Shown piece by piece: positions 14,780-21,652 of a stretch of 21,652 nucleotides of DNA. The stretch is from Chthonomonadaceae bacterium. Its GTDB lineage: Bacteria > Armatimonadota > Chthonomonadetes > Chthonomonadales > Chthonomonadaceae. The stretch covers positions 1-21,652 of the forward strand of contig JACMPS010000042.1 in the NCBI GenBank assembly GCA_014377395.1, written 5' to 3'. Made by a program: the position numbers and the translations under genes. Positions within the stretch are counted from its first letter, which is position 1. Each line of letters opens with the position of its first letter. A model generated the notes under the pieces. That model ran no database searches, had not been told where the DNA came from, and saw nothing but the letters and a program-made list of their open reading frames with translations.

Positions 14780-15199
14780 ATGCCCATGCGTAAACGTGTC
14801 AATATCGCCCGCCGCAAGTCCACCGAAGACGCCGAAATCATCGTCATTCCCATGATTGACGTGATGATGTTTTTGCTCTTTTTCTTTATGGTGGCGTCGC
14901 TTGCAATGGTGGTGCAATCCGGCTTGCCCGTCAACTTGCCTAAAGCCTCAACCTCCAACGAACATTCGTCGCAAAATGTGACGATCACAATTATGCCTGA
15001 CAGCCGCATTTTCCTGAACACTGTACCCACCACGTTGGAGACCCTGAAAACCGGACTGGAAGCCCTGAAAGTCGGGGCGAACAATCTGGTGATCATCAAT
15101 GCAGACAAGCGTGTGATGCACGGACTGGTTGTCTCCGCAATGGACGAATCCCGCAAAGCGGGGGTGACACGCTTTGCCATTGCGACGGATCACTCCTAG
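14780..15199 (+). CDS. exbD: ExbD/TolR-type protein
   Basis: A protein of 139 residues in the inner membrane with a single N-terminal helix and a periplasmic domain. The basic N-terminus (MRKRVNIARRK) leads into IPMIDVMMFLLFFFMV, where D27 is the conserved proton-carrying aspartate of ExbD/TolR. A periplasmic domain with VTITIMPDSRIFLN and the final MDESRKAGVTRFAIATD is standard. ATG 14780 gives the normal family length and an AGAGAAG ribosome site; a TTG at 14699 would add an unusual 27-residue extension overlapping exbB. With ExbB it forms the motor for the TonB encoded 20 nt downstream. Confidence 0.92.
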   Translation: MPMRKRVNIARRKSTEDAEIIVIPMIDVMMFLLFFFMVASLAMVVQSGLPVNLPKASTSNEHSSQNVTITIMPDSRIFLNTVPTTLETLKTGLEALKVGANNLVIINADKRVMHGLVVSAMDESRKAGVTRFAIATDHS

Positions 15200-15218
15200 A
15201 AGAAAGGGAGAAGTTTCT

Positions 15219-16046
15219 ATGCCACGCAGACGACAAAAAAATCCCCTTCTGGGGCGTATCCTCGGTATTTCCCTTCTCGCGCACGTCATCGCCCTGCCCG
15301 TTCTGGCAAAATTCGGAGCGTTCAAGAAGATTCAGCAACAGTTTATCGAGGCGCGACTTGTCACGCTTCCCCCCTCTGTCGCGGAGAAAAAGCCGCCGGA
15401 GGTGAAGAAAAACCCTCAGCCGCACAAGCCCGCACACACGGCACGCAAAGGGAAGACCACCACGCCCCACACGCATCAGGCGGCGGCAAAGAGCAATCTA
15501 AATCAGCCAAAGGTAGTGGCTTCTAACGGCAACACGCCCGGTGGAGCGGTAGACGGTGAGCCAACGGTAGACGCAAACGGAAGCGGCACGGCGGGACAAC
15601 TTCCCTCTCAGAAGACGGACATCACACCGCCAACGATCAAAGCACCCGACCCGGAGCCTGAGAAAAAGCCCTCAATTACCGAGCCGAAGCCGCAACCCCT
15701 ACCCCGCACTGAGCCGAAACCCGCGCCCGAAGTGGAAGAGCAGAAGCCTGTCCCCGTGCCCTCAAAGCCCGCATTTTTGACGGAAGCCGACGCGACCTTT
15801 TCGCCTCAACCCACGCTCCCCGATGAATTGCGCTCGGAAGCACTCGACAAAACCTTTATCGCAGAGTTTGTTGTCGGGGTGGACGGCAAACCCAACACGG
15901 TGAAAGTCGCGCAGTCAACAGGCAATGATGAACTGGACAGATTGGCTCTCGAGACCGCAAAAAAGTGGCGTTTTAAGCCTGCAACCCGCGATGGTCAGCC
16001 AATAGAAAGCCGCGTTCGCCTTCACATAGAATTTACGGTGAGTTGA
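15219..16046 (+). CDS. tonB: TonB energy-transducing protein
   Basis: A 275-residue periplasm-spanning protein that links the ExbB/ExbD motor to the outer-membrane receptor. It has a basic N-terminus, one membrane helix (LGISLLAHVIALPVLAKFG, about 13-32), a long Pro/Lys/Glu-rich linker (about 55-195) containing several EPKP-type runs, and a C-terminal TonB domain (FIAEFVVGVDGKPNTVKVAQ then ALETAKKWRFKPATRDG). ATG 15219 has an AGGGAG ribosome site; an in-frame TTG at 15174 overlaps exbD and is unlikely. The receptor gene begins 4 nt after its stop, so this TonB is probably dedicated to that receptor. Confidence 0.93.
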   Translation: MPRRRQKNPLLGRILGISLLAHVIALPVLAKFGAFKKIQQQFIEARLVTLPPSVAEKKPPEVKKNPQPHKPAHTARKGKTTTPHTHQAAAKSNLNQPKVVASNGNTPGGAVDGEPTVDANGSGTAGQLPSQKTDITPPTIKAPDPEPEKKPSITEPKPQPLPRTEPKPAPEVEEQKPVPVPSKPAFLTEADATFSPQPTLPDELRSEALDKTFIAEFVVGVDGKPNTVKVAQSTGNDELDRLALETAKKWRFKPATRDGQPIESRVRLHIEFTVS

Positions 16047-16050
16047 TCAA

Positions 16051-18573
16051 ATGACCCATAACCGACACCCTTTTCGGGGAGGACTCCAGGTACAACTTGG
16101 ATTGTCCGCCTTTCTGCTTTTGCCTTGCCTACAGGCACACGGACTCGGGTGCGTCCGCTTTGTGGTGGTTGATCCCGCCACTCGTCAGCCGATCACCGGG
16201 GGATGCGTCGTTGTCGAGAACACACCATCCGGCAATGTCCCTCAAACGCTCTTCACCTCCCTTTTCAAGCCCGGCTCCACCTCCGTTTTCAACTTGACGA
16301 CGTGGAGCCTCGACCCCATGAAAACGGAAGAGGAAGCCACGCTCATTTCGATCCCCGTTGGAGCGAGCATCACCCTCCAGCCCCAAACTCAGGGGCAGGT
16401 GCCCGTCAAAGAGATTTTCATTAAGGTGACGGCAACGCGAATCATCCCGCAACGTGCCAATCCGACTTCACCCGGCACGACCCTCAACAACAGCAAGATC
16501 GAGCAAAAGGCGGGCGTAGGTGGCTCGATCAATCGCGTCATCGAAGGAACGACAGGAGTTGCCTCCGATTCCGCCGGACAACAGCACGTTCGGGGGGAAC
16601 ACGCCGACCTCACCTATGTCGTGGACGGTGTTCCCCTGCCCGACACGCTTTCCGGGCGGCAGGGTTCCGTCGTTGTTCCCTCCACAATCCAGCGTCTTGA
16701 AATTCTCACGGGCGGGTTTGCACCGGAGTTCGGAGGACAAACTGCCGCCGTACTCAACATTTCCACTCTACCCGGAGCGAGTAAAAGCCACACCGATCTC
16801 GGCTTTGAGGTGGGCAATTACAGAACGACGAATGGCGGTCTCACCACGATTGGCGCTCTGGGGAAGTACGCGAGTTACGTCATTGATCTGGGAGTGACGC
16901 GCTCCTTGAACTACATCGAGCCACAACAGCCCGACAATCAGACCGCGCACAATGCCGGATCGAGCCAGAGCTATTTCACGAAATTACGTTACAATCCTGG
17001 CAAACGCGATACGCTGACGCTCACGCTCAGCCGTAACCCGGACACACTCCAAATCTCGAATCGCACCGGATTACCTCTTTCTTTCGCTTCGGCAGGACAG
17101 GGGTTCGGCTTTCTCGGCTTGCGAAACGCAGACGGTTCGCGCCCAGACGTGACGGCGGATAACGGAAACGCACTCGGCGCACAAACGCTCCCTCTCCCCT
17201 CTCAACAGGCGGCAGGGCAGGACATCACTCAGCGCGAAGTCAGCGAATTTGCAACGCTATCCTGGCGAAGACAACTTGCGAACGCGACTTCCGGGACGTT
17301 CGCCCTCACGCTTCTTCATGCGGGACAGGACTTGCACAACGGCAATCCCGCCGTGAACCTTCTCGCGCTTCCCGTAGACAATTCCATTGAGTTCAACCCT
17401 ACGTCAACCCGCAACATTCATCACGTTCAGTTGAATGGAAACCTGACGCATAAGATCGGTTCGCATGAGTTTAAGGTGGGCTTTGTGGCGGATGATCAGA
17501 ACGGCGAAGAGACTTACAATCTTATTCCAGGAAGTCAACTCGCACTAAATGAGTTGGCGGCACTTTCGCCCGGTCTCGCTCCAGAGGGTGTGATGCAAAT
17601 GGGCGCGGCAGGTAGCCCGGTTCTCGATGTCAACAACAACCCGATTTACACGCCAACTTCGGGGATTTCGCCGACACTGCGGGTGCATCGTTCCGGCTTT
17701 TACCGGGCAGCGTATGCACAGGACACATGGGGATTGTCGCGTCGCCTGACACTGAACTACGGGTTACGCGCCGACTGGTACAAGCAAGCACAGAACATCG
17801 GGCAGTCTCTTGTCAACGTGAATACGCTCTCGCCGCGCCTGAACTTTTCGTATGCCGCCGACAGAGTGACGACGGCTCGGATGTCCTACAACCGCCTTTT
17901 CAACACCCCTCCGCTTGCACAGGGTGCGATTGTGGGGCAGCCTATTCAGCCGGAACTGCTCGACCAATACGATCTCAGTGTGGAACGGCGCATTGGGGAG
18001 GGGCAGACGTTCAGCCTTGCTTATTACGTGAAGCAGATTAGCAATCAGGTGGACACGGGCTTGCTGATTCCGGGAAGTCAGATCGGGCTTTACTCGGCGG
18101 TGAACTTGCAAATAGGAGGGGTTCACGGCATCGAGGCGGCTTATGAGATTACGCCGAGACGAGGGGTGGGTTTCAATCTTGCACTCAATTATTCATACTC
18201 GATTGCACGTCCGAATGGGTTGGACAATACCGGGGCGAACGTGCCGAACTTTAACGATCACGACCAGCGAAACACGGTGGGATTTGACGCCGGGTATACG
18301 TGGAAAAGCGGGGCGTCCGCGTCTCTGACAATCAATCATGGAAGTGGATTGGCGAGTAGCCCTATCGCTCCAAGCACTCTGCGTGTCCCTCGCACACGAG
18401 TAGACCTGCGTTTCGGAACGGGTCTGCGCCTTCTGCGGGGGAAGGGCGGGCTAAACTTCACGGTTGAAAACCTGTTCGATGATCGCACCGTAATCAACTT
18501 TCAGTCGGCGTTCAGTGGCACTCGCTTTCAGCAGGGGCGGCGTGTTTCCGTCTCGTTTTCGGGTTCTTTTTAG
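16051..18573 (+). CDS. TonB-dependent outer-membrane receptor
   Basis: An 840-residue outer-membrane transporter. A signal peptide (LSAFLLLPCLQAHG) precedes a domain of about 100 residues starting CVRFVVVDPATRQPITGG, which resembles the carboxypeptidase-regulatory-like domain of SusC-type receptors. EIFIKVTATR near 135 is a likely TonB-box region. The plug domain follows, with the signature HVRGEHADLTYVVDGVPLPD at about 190 and RLEILTGGFAPEFGGQTAAV at about 222. A beta-barrel of about 570 residues ends in RVSVSFSGSF with a terminal Phe, the outer-membrane insertion signal. The ligand is unknown. It is the last gene of the operon; no SusD-type partner lies next to it. The GH32 gene upstream hints at a fructan, but the His/Cys protein hints at a metal complex; neither is shown. 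Confidence 0.93.
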   Translation: MTHNRHPFRGGLQVQLGLSAFLLLPCLQAHGLGCVRFVVVDPATRQPITGGCVVVENTPSGNVPQTLFTSLFKPGSTSVFNLTTWSLDPMKTEEEATLISIPVGASITLQPQTQGQVPVKEIFIKVTATRIIPQRANPTSPGTTLNNSKIEQKAGVGGSINRVIEGTTGVASDSAGQQHVRGEHADLTYVVDGVPLPDTLSGRQGSVVVPSTIQRLEILTGGFAPEFGGQTAAVLNISTLPGASKSHTDLGFEVGNYRTTNGGLTTIGALGKYASYVIDLGVTRSLNYIEPQQPDNQTAHNAGSSQSYFTKLRYNPGKRDTLTLTLSRNPDTLQISNRTGLPLSFASAGQGFGFLGLRNADGSRPDVTADNGNALGAQTLPLPSQQAAGQDITQREVSEFATLSWRRQLANATSGTFALTLLHAGQDLHNGNPAVNLLALPVDNSIEFNPTSTRNIHHVQLNGNLTHKIGSHEFKVGFVADDQNGEETYNLIPGSQLALNELAALSPGLAPEGVMQMGAAGSPVLDVNNNPIYTPTSGISPTLRVHRSGFYRAAYAQDTWGLSRRLTLNYGLRADWYKQAQNIGQSLVNVNTLSPRLNFSYAADRVTTARMSYNRLFNTPPLAQGAIVGQPIQPELLDQYDLSVERRIGEGQTFSLAYYVKQISNQVDTGLLIPGSQIGLYSAVNLQIGGVHGIEAAYEITPRRGVGFNLALNYSYSIARPNGLDNTGANVPNFNDHDQRNTVGFDAGYTWKSGASASLTINHGSGLASSPIAPSTLRVPRTRVDLRFGTGLRLLRGKGGLNFTVENLFDDRTVINFQSAFSGTRFQQGRRVSVSFSGSF

Positions 18574-18600
18574 AAAATGATTTAGCCTGCATGATTTGTT

Positions 18601-18697
18601 CCGGGGAATAAATTCCCCGGCTAAAGACAAGCGAAGTCCACCTGCGTGGACTGAGAAGGAGTTTGCGAGGGGGCACGAACTTTAGTCCTGCGGCAAA
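18601..18697. repeat. Dispersed palindromic repeat, long copy
   Basis: This element of about 97 nt opens with the near-perfect palindrome CCGGGGAATAAATTCCCCGG (18601-18620; 9-bp arms). It continues with GGCTAAAGACAAGCG, contains the hairpin AGTCCAC-CTGC-GTGGACT (18635-18652) and ends in GGCACGAACTTTAGTCCTGCGG. 42 nt are identical to 11293-11334, and head and tail resemble the arms at 13196 and 13436. It sits between two convergent genes and probably folds in either transcript. Confidence 0.85.
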
Positions 18698-18724
18698 TAC
18701 TCTAACTACTTTTCCAACAGACTT

Positions 18725-19189
18725 TTAGACCACTACGGCTTTGATCGCATGGGAGAGAGCAGTATACTCGTGGGGTGGGAGGGGGCGGCGTTCCCCGTCG
18801 GAACGAAACATGGGCGGTCCGATCCATTCCGGGTCATCGAAAGTACGAGGAATGATGTGGCAGTGCAAATGGGGTGCGAGATTTCCATAGAGAGCAAGGT
18901 TGATTTTTACGGCTCCGGTGATTGTCTGCACGATTTCGGAGAGAAGAGCGATGTCCTCAATCCACTCGACACGTTCTTCGGGACTAAGTTGATGCAATTC
19001 GACGACGTGACGTTTGTAAATTAGGATAAGGTAGCCGCGATAATCGGCGTCATTTACAAGTCGGACTGAGCCTGATGAAACGTTTGCAATGATCTCGCCA
19101 GCGGGTTTAAGATCACAAAGCGGGCAACCTTCCCCTCGCTTCCGTGCCTCGAACCGTGCATTTTGAGAACTGATTTTTTCCTCGTTCAC
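18725..19189 (-). CDS. HIT-family nucleotide hydrolase/transferase
   Basis: A 154-residue protein of the histidine-triad superfamily. The catalytic motif is HLHCHII at 107-113 (H107, H109, H111), preceded by NLALYGN as in Hint/Fhit-type proteins. A CPLC motif at residues 22-25 may bind zinc, as in some GalT-like HIT proteins. Members hydrolyse or transfer nucleotidyl groups (AMP-linked substrates); the substrate here is unknown. It begins inside the end of the Gfo/Idh gene, overlapping by 4 nt, so the two are translationally coupled. It converges on the TonB receptor across the palindromic repeat. Confidence 0.9.
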   Translation of the reverse strand: MNEEKISSQNARFEARKRGEGCPLCDLKPAGEIIANVSSGSVRLVNDADYRGYLILIYKRHVVELHQLSPEERVEWIEDIALLSEIVQTITGAVKINLALYGNLAPHLHCHIIPRTFDDPEWIGPPMFRSDGERRPLPPHEYTALSHAIKAVVV

Positions 19190-20181
19190 AGTGTCACCGG
19201 GCTTCCGGTTTGCAAACTCTCGATCGCCGCAAGCGCGATTCGCACCGCCTCACGCCCGTCCTGTCCGGTGATCGAGGGGGCAACTCCCGCTTCCAGACAA
19301 TCCAGAAAATGCGCTAGTTCCAGTTGATAGGGGTTTTCGTTGTGCGGATTTTCGGGAATGGCAACAGCGGCTCTGGTTTCGCCGGAACTGTGCAGGGCTT
19401 TTTTGAGTGGGACGCTCGTTGGCTGATTGAAGTTGTATTCCAGTAACCCCTCATCCCCTGCAACCTCGAAACTCACCTTAAATCCGCCCGGATCACTCCA
19501 GGTTCCTTCGACATGGGCAATCGCTCCGCTCTTAAAGCGCAACGTGACGAGTGCATAATCTTGCGCCGGAAGTTTCGACTCGCCTAGCCCTCGTGCATAC
19601 ACCCGCTCGACTTCACCGAATGTCCAGCGTAACCAATCGAAATCATGAATGATCAGGTCGAGGATTACGCCCCCACTCTGCGAGAAATCGCCGTACCAGT
19701 CTTCCCACGCACGAGGCATTCCGCCCCCACGCCGAGTACGAACTGCGGCGGGTTTCCCTACTGCCCCGGCTTTTACCTGTGTGTGTGCCGCCCGAAATTC
19801 AGGGAAAAATCGGACAACGTGCCCAACGAAAAGCGGAACATTCGAGGCTTCACACGCAGAGATCATACGCTCACAGTCCTCCAGAGTTCTCCCCATCGGC
19901 TTCTCGGTGACGACGCCACGCAATCCCTGTGACCTTGCCGCTTCGCACACATAATCGGCGTGGGTGGGAGTGGGAGTGCAAACGTCCACAACCTCCGGCT
20001 TTAATTCATGGAGCATTAGCGCGAAATCGGTGTAGGCTTTTGCACCGAACTTTAGGGCGAGTGTTTCCGCCGCCTCTTGTCGAATGTCCATCACTCCTAC
20101 CAGTTCGGCGTTTTTGATTTTTTCGTAGCACCCGGCGTGAACCGATGCCATTCCTCCTGCACCCACCAGAGCGATTCGCAT
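19186..20181 (-). CDS. Gfo/Idh/MocA-family NAD(P)-dependent oxidoreductase
   Basis: A 331-residue cytoplasmic enzyme. The N-terminal Rossmann fold opens with ALVGAGGMASVHAG (residues 4-17), the dinucleotide-binding loop. CTPTPTHADYV and the catalytic EKPMGRTLEDCERM (93-106) are classic for the family; K94 is the conserved lysine. The C-terminal substrate domain contains GGVILDLIIHDFDWLRW, with D175 and H179 as likely substrate-binding residues. Such enzymes oxidise or reduce sugars, inositols and related polyols; the substrate cannot be read here. A ribosome site (AAAGG) lies a few nt before the ATG. It forms a two-gene unit with the HIT gene. Confidence 0.9.
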   Translation of the reverse strand: MRIALVGAGGMASVHAGCYEKIKNAELVGVMDIRQEAAETLALKFGAKAYTDFALMLHELKPEVVDVCTPTPTHADYVCEAARSQGLRGVVTEKPMGRTLEDCERMISACEASNVPLFVGHVVRFFPEFRAAHTQVKAGAVGKPAAVRTRRGGGMPRAWEDWYGDFSQSGGVILDLIIHDFDWLRWTFGEVERVYARGLGESKLPAQDYALVTLRFKSGAIAHVEGTWSDPGGFKVSFEVAGDEGLLEYNFNQPTSVPLKKALHSSGETRAAVAIPENPHNENPYQLELAHFLDCLEAGVAPSITGQDGREAVRIALAAIESLQTGSPVTL

Positions 20182-20259
20182 AGCCTTTGTTACTCCCGTT
20201 TTGTTCTGAAACTTATCTCTTTATTGCGAGAAATGAAGGGGGAAATCCTGCCGGGGAAT

Positions 20260-20297
20260 CAAAAATCGGTCCGGCGAATTCTGTTCACCAGACCGAT
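20260..20297 (-). terminator. Intrinsic terminator of the complete prepilin gene
   Basis: Read on the minus strand, 20288-20297 pairs with 20265-20274 (10 bp with one wobble, 13-nt loop) and is followed at once by TTTTTG. It lies 44 nt beyond the prepilin stop codon and before the Gfo/Idh gene, so the two are separate transcription units. Confidence 0.8.
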
Positions 20298-20340
20298 CTT
20301 ATTATTGTTTAGGATGAGATTTCGTTACACACCCTCAGAC

Positions 20341-21186
20341 TTAGTTAAGCCCCCAGAGCGGGAAAGGACGTGTCCATGTCGGAGCCGCCCCAATCGCGCG
20401 TGTATTTACGCCTACCTGTGCGCCGGGGTTGGTCTTAAAGCCGCCGGAAAAGCGAGGAGCGGAATACTCGGAGGTGCGGGGACACTGACCGAGGAAGTTG
20501 TCCACCTTCATCCATTTCGCGTGTCCATCGGCATAAGCGAAGACAAAACCGTCGCTGTGCGGCGCACTCTTTTTGTCTACGGCATTGTTCGGCTTCAGGT
20601 AAGCTTCCCAGTCCTCACGCAGTGCAGCAGGATAAAGGGTACTACTATTGTTGTAGTTGTAGGTAATCTGGTTCCAGAGTTCCTGAATAATAAACGTTTC
20701 CGCAGGAGTTTGCAGACCCGCAATCGTTCCTCCAATGAATGAAGTTCCGTTAGGAGACCCGGTAATTCCCAGATTGATCGCATACCCGTTTTTAATTTCG
20801 CCATTAACGCTCCACGCCTCTTCGTCGCGTGTGCGGCTCGGACAGAAGAAAATCTGGGTGCTTTTGATGTAGGGCAAGACCCAGGCTTCCCACTTGTAGT
20901 GATTAACTCGGCGAGCAAAAGCCCCTGTCGCATTGGGGTTTAGCGGAGACGGTTGAGTATTCGGCACGGTGGTATCGGAGAAAGGGTAGCTCTCATCATA
21001 ATCCTGCACATACATATAAACCCCGGTACCGATCTGCTTGAGATTGGACATACAGGAGGTTTGACGCGCCTTTTCACGGGCTTGTGCAAACACGGGGAAA
21101 AGAATAGCGGCGAGGATCGCAATAATGGCGATAACGACAAGCAGTTCGATCAAAGTGAAACCCATAGGTCTCTTCGTGTTGTTCAA
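20341..21186 (-). CDS. Prepilin-like protein with H-X9-DG domain (DUF1559-type)
   Basis: A 281-residue protein with a type IV pilin N-terminus: KRPMG followed by FTLIELLVVIAIIAILAAIL. A prepilin peptidase would cut after Gly, and Glu5 of the mature form is present. FPVFAQAREKARQ then a globular domain follow. The H-X9-DG motif is present near the C-terminus (His, nine residues, then DG in HSDGFVFAYADGHAKWMKV). The protein ends PTWTRPFPLWGLN. It likely assembles into or is carried by a pilus/pseudopilus-type secretion system, and is extracellular or membrane-anchored. TTG 21186 is chosen as start because GAGGAG sits 5 nt upstream and it supplies the basic NNTKRPMG leader; ATG 21165 would leave only MG. 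The region 21187-21373 is its leader and promoter; I see no clear hexamers there. Confidence 0.88.
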   Translation of the reverse strand: MNNTKRPMGFTLIELLVVIAIIAILAAILFPVFAQAREKARQTSCMSNLKQIGTGVYMYVQDYDESYPFSDTTVPNTQPSPLNPNATGAFARRVNHYKWEAWVLPYIKSTQIFFCPSRTRDEEAWSVNGEIKNGYAINLGITGSPNGTSFIGGTIAGLQTPAETFIIQELWNQITYNYNNSSTLYPAALREDWEAYLKPNNAVDKKSAPHSDGFVFAYADGHAKWMKVDNFLGQCPRTSEYSAPRFSGGFKTNPGAQVGVNTRAIGAAPTWTRPFPLWGLN

Positions 21187-21366
21187 AATCTCTCCTCTTT
21201 GGAAATAGAGCAAAGCGCAGGCTCTGCAACCCTCATGAAATAAACTCATACGATACTCTCATTGTGCTTCCCTTGCTATTTGAGCACAAAGAGGCACAAT
21301 CGGATTTATTTTAACATAGAATCGCATATAATGCTCCTATATGAACAATTCTTGAGGAAAACAACT

Positions 21367-21406
21367 CGAAAAACAGGTTCAGTCTTATGAAAATTGGCTG
21401 AACCTG
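21367..21406 (-). terminator. Intrinsic terminator of the partial prepilin gene
   Basis: On the minus strand a perfect 9-bp stem (CAGGTTCAG at 21398-21406 and CTGAACCTG at 21374-21382, 15-nt loop) is followed directly by TTTTTCG. It lies 33 nt beyond the stop of the partial gene at 21439, separating the two prepilin genes into their own transcripts. Confidence 0.85.
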
Positions 21407-21438
21407 CTTCTCTGGATTTAACTTTTATTGAGGTAAAA

Positions 21439-21651
21439 CTAATTCAATCCCCAGAAGGGCCAAGGTTGCGTCCAGGTGGGAGCCGCCCCGATTGTCCATG
21501 CCATTACGCCCTTGTCCTTGCCTGTCGGATCGGTGGAGGGGTTCGGCAGTACAGAGCCGGAGTAGTCCGCAAGCCGAGGACATTTTCCTAAAAAGTCAGA
21601 GACTTTCAGGTATTTCGAGTGTCCGTCCGCATAAGCCACGACGATCCCATC
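21439..21651 (-). CDS. Prepilin-like protein, C-terminal part (5' end outside window)
   Basis: The minus-strand frame is open to the window edge and encodes the last 70 residues of a second DUF1559-type protein. DGIVVAYADGHSKYLKVSDF parallels DGFVFAYADGHAKWMKVDNF of the neighbour. The stretch after it (LGKCPRLADYSGS) and the ending PTWTQPWPFWGLN also parallel it closely, so the two genes are tandem paralogs. The pilin N-terminus is off the window. An internal GTG at 21639 could be mistaken for a start but lies inside the H-X9-DG motif. Confidence 0.85.
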   Translation of the reverse strand, partial: DGIVVAYADGHSKYLKVSDFLGKCPRLADYSGSVLPNPSTDPTGKDKGVMAWTIGAAPTWTQPWPFWGLN

Positions 21652-21652
21652 C

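Noticed and set aside
14728..15180. 150-codon open frame on the minus strand
   Set aside because: Antisense shadow of exbD, whose conserved motifs are clear.
20077..20742. 221-codon open frame on the plus strand
   Set aside because: It spans the start of the Gfo/Idh gene, a terminator and the 3' part of the prepilin gene in antisense; not a plausible gene.

Overview
The window reads as bacterial chromosome of roughly even base composition, from a diderm (outer-membrane) organism. It has a TonB-dependent receptor with its own ExbB/ExbD/TonB, a lipoprotein-type signal, and prepilin-like proteins with an H-X9-DG motif. The prepilin N-terminus (FTLIELLVVIAIIAILAAIL followed by FPVFAQAREKARQ) is of the kind I associate with Armatimonadota. 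That assignment is inference from style, not from a marker gene. No rRNA, tRNA, transposase or CRISPR array was seen.

Layout. 1-3044 (+): the end of an ECF-type sigma factor, a small single-span protein overlapping it (candidate anti-sigma), a large multi-span membrane protein coupled by ATGA, and a DUF192 protein. 3045-3274 is a gap with short palindromes. 3275-5409 (+): two tandem paralogous exported proteins of unknown function and a membrane protein with a possible leaderless promoter. 5440-7275 (+): a strong promoter driving a seven-blade FG-GAP/ASPIC lipoprotein; its likely terminator lies inside the convergent neighbour. 7277-10948 (-): a compact operon cdaA (c-di-AMP synthase), cdaR/YbbR, a GT4 glycosyltransferase and rsmG. 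10949-11661: a long gap with a repeat, a 35-codon membrane microprotein (-) and an inverted repeat. 11662-13164 (+): a GH32 fructan/sucrose hydrolase.

13165-13556 is a gap containing a 262-bp element bounded by perfect 22-bp inverted repeats. 13557-18573 (+): a small His/Cys protein, exbB, exbD, tonB and a TonB-dependent receptor, which together look like a self-contained outer-membrane uptake unit. 18574-18724: a dispersed palindromic repeat at a convergent junction. 18725-20181 (-): a Gfo/Idh/MocA oxidoreductase and a HIT protein, overlapping by 4 nt. 20341-21651 (-): two tandem prepilin-like genes with near-identical C-termini, each followed by its own intrinsic terminator; the second is cut by the window edge.

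Nothing here is clearly a new defence or mobile system. The least explained items are the sigma/membrane-protein operon, the tandem exported paralogs, the membrane microprotein with the nearby inverted repeat, the dispersed palindromic repeats, and the His/Cys protein heading the TonB operon.
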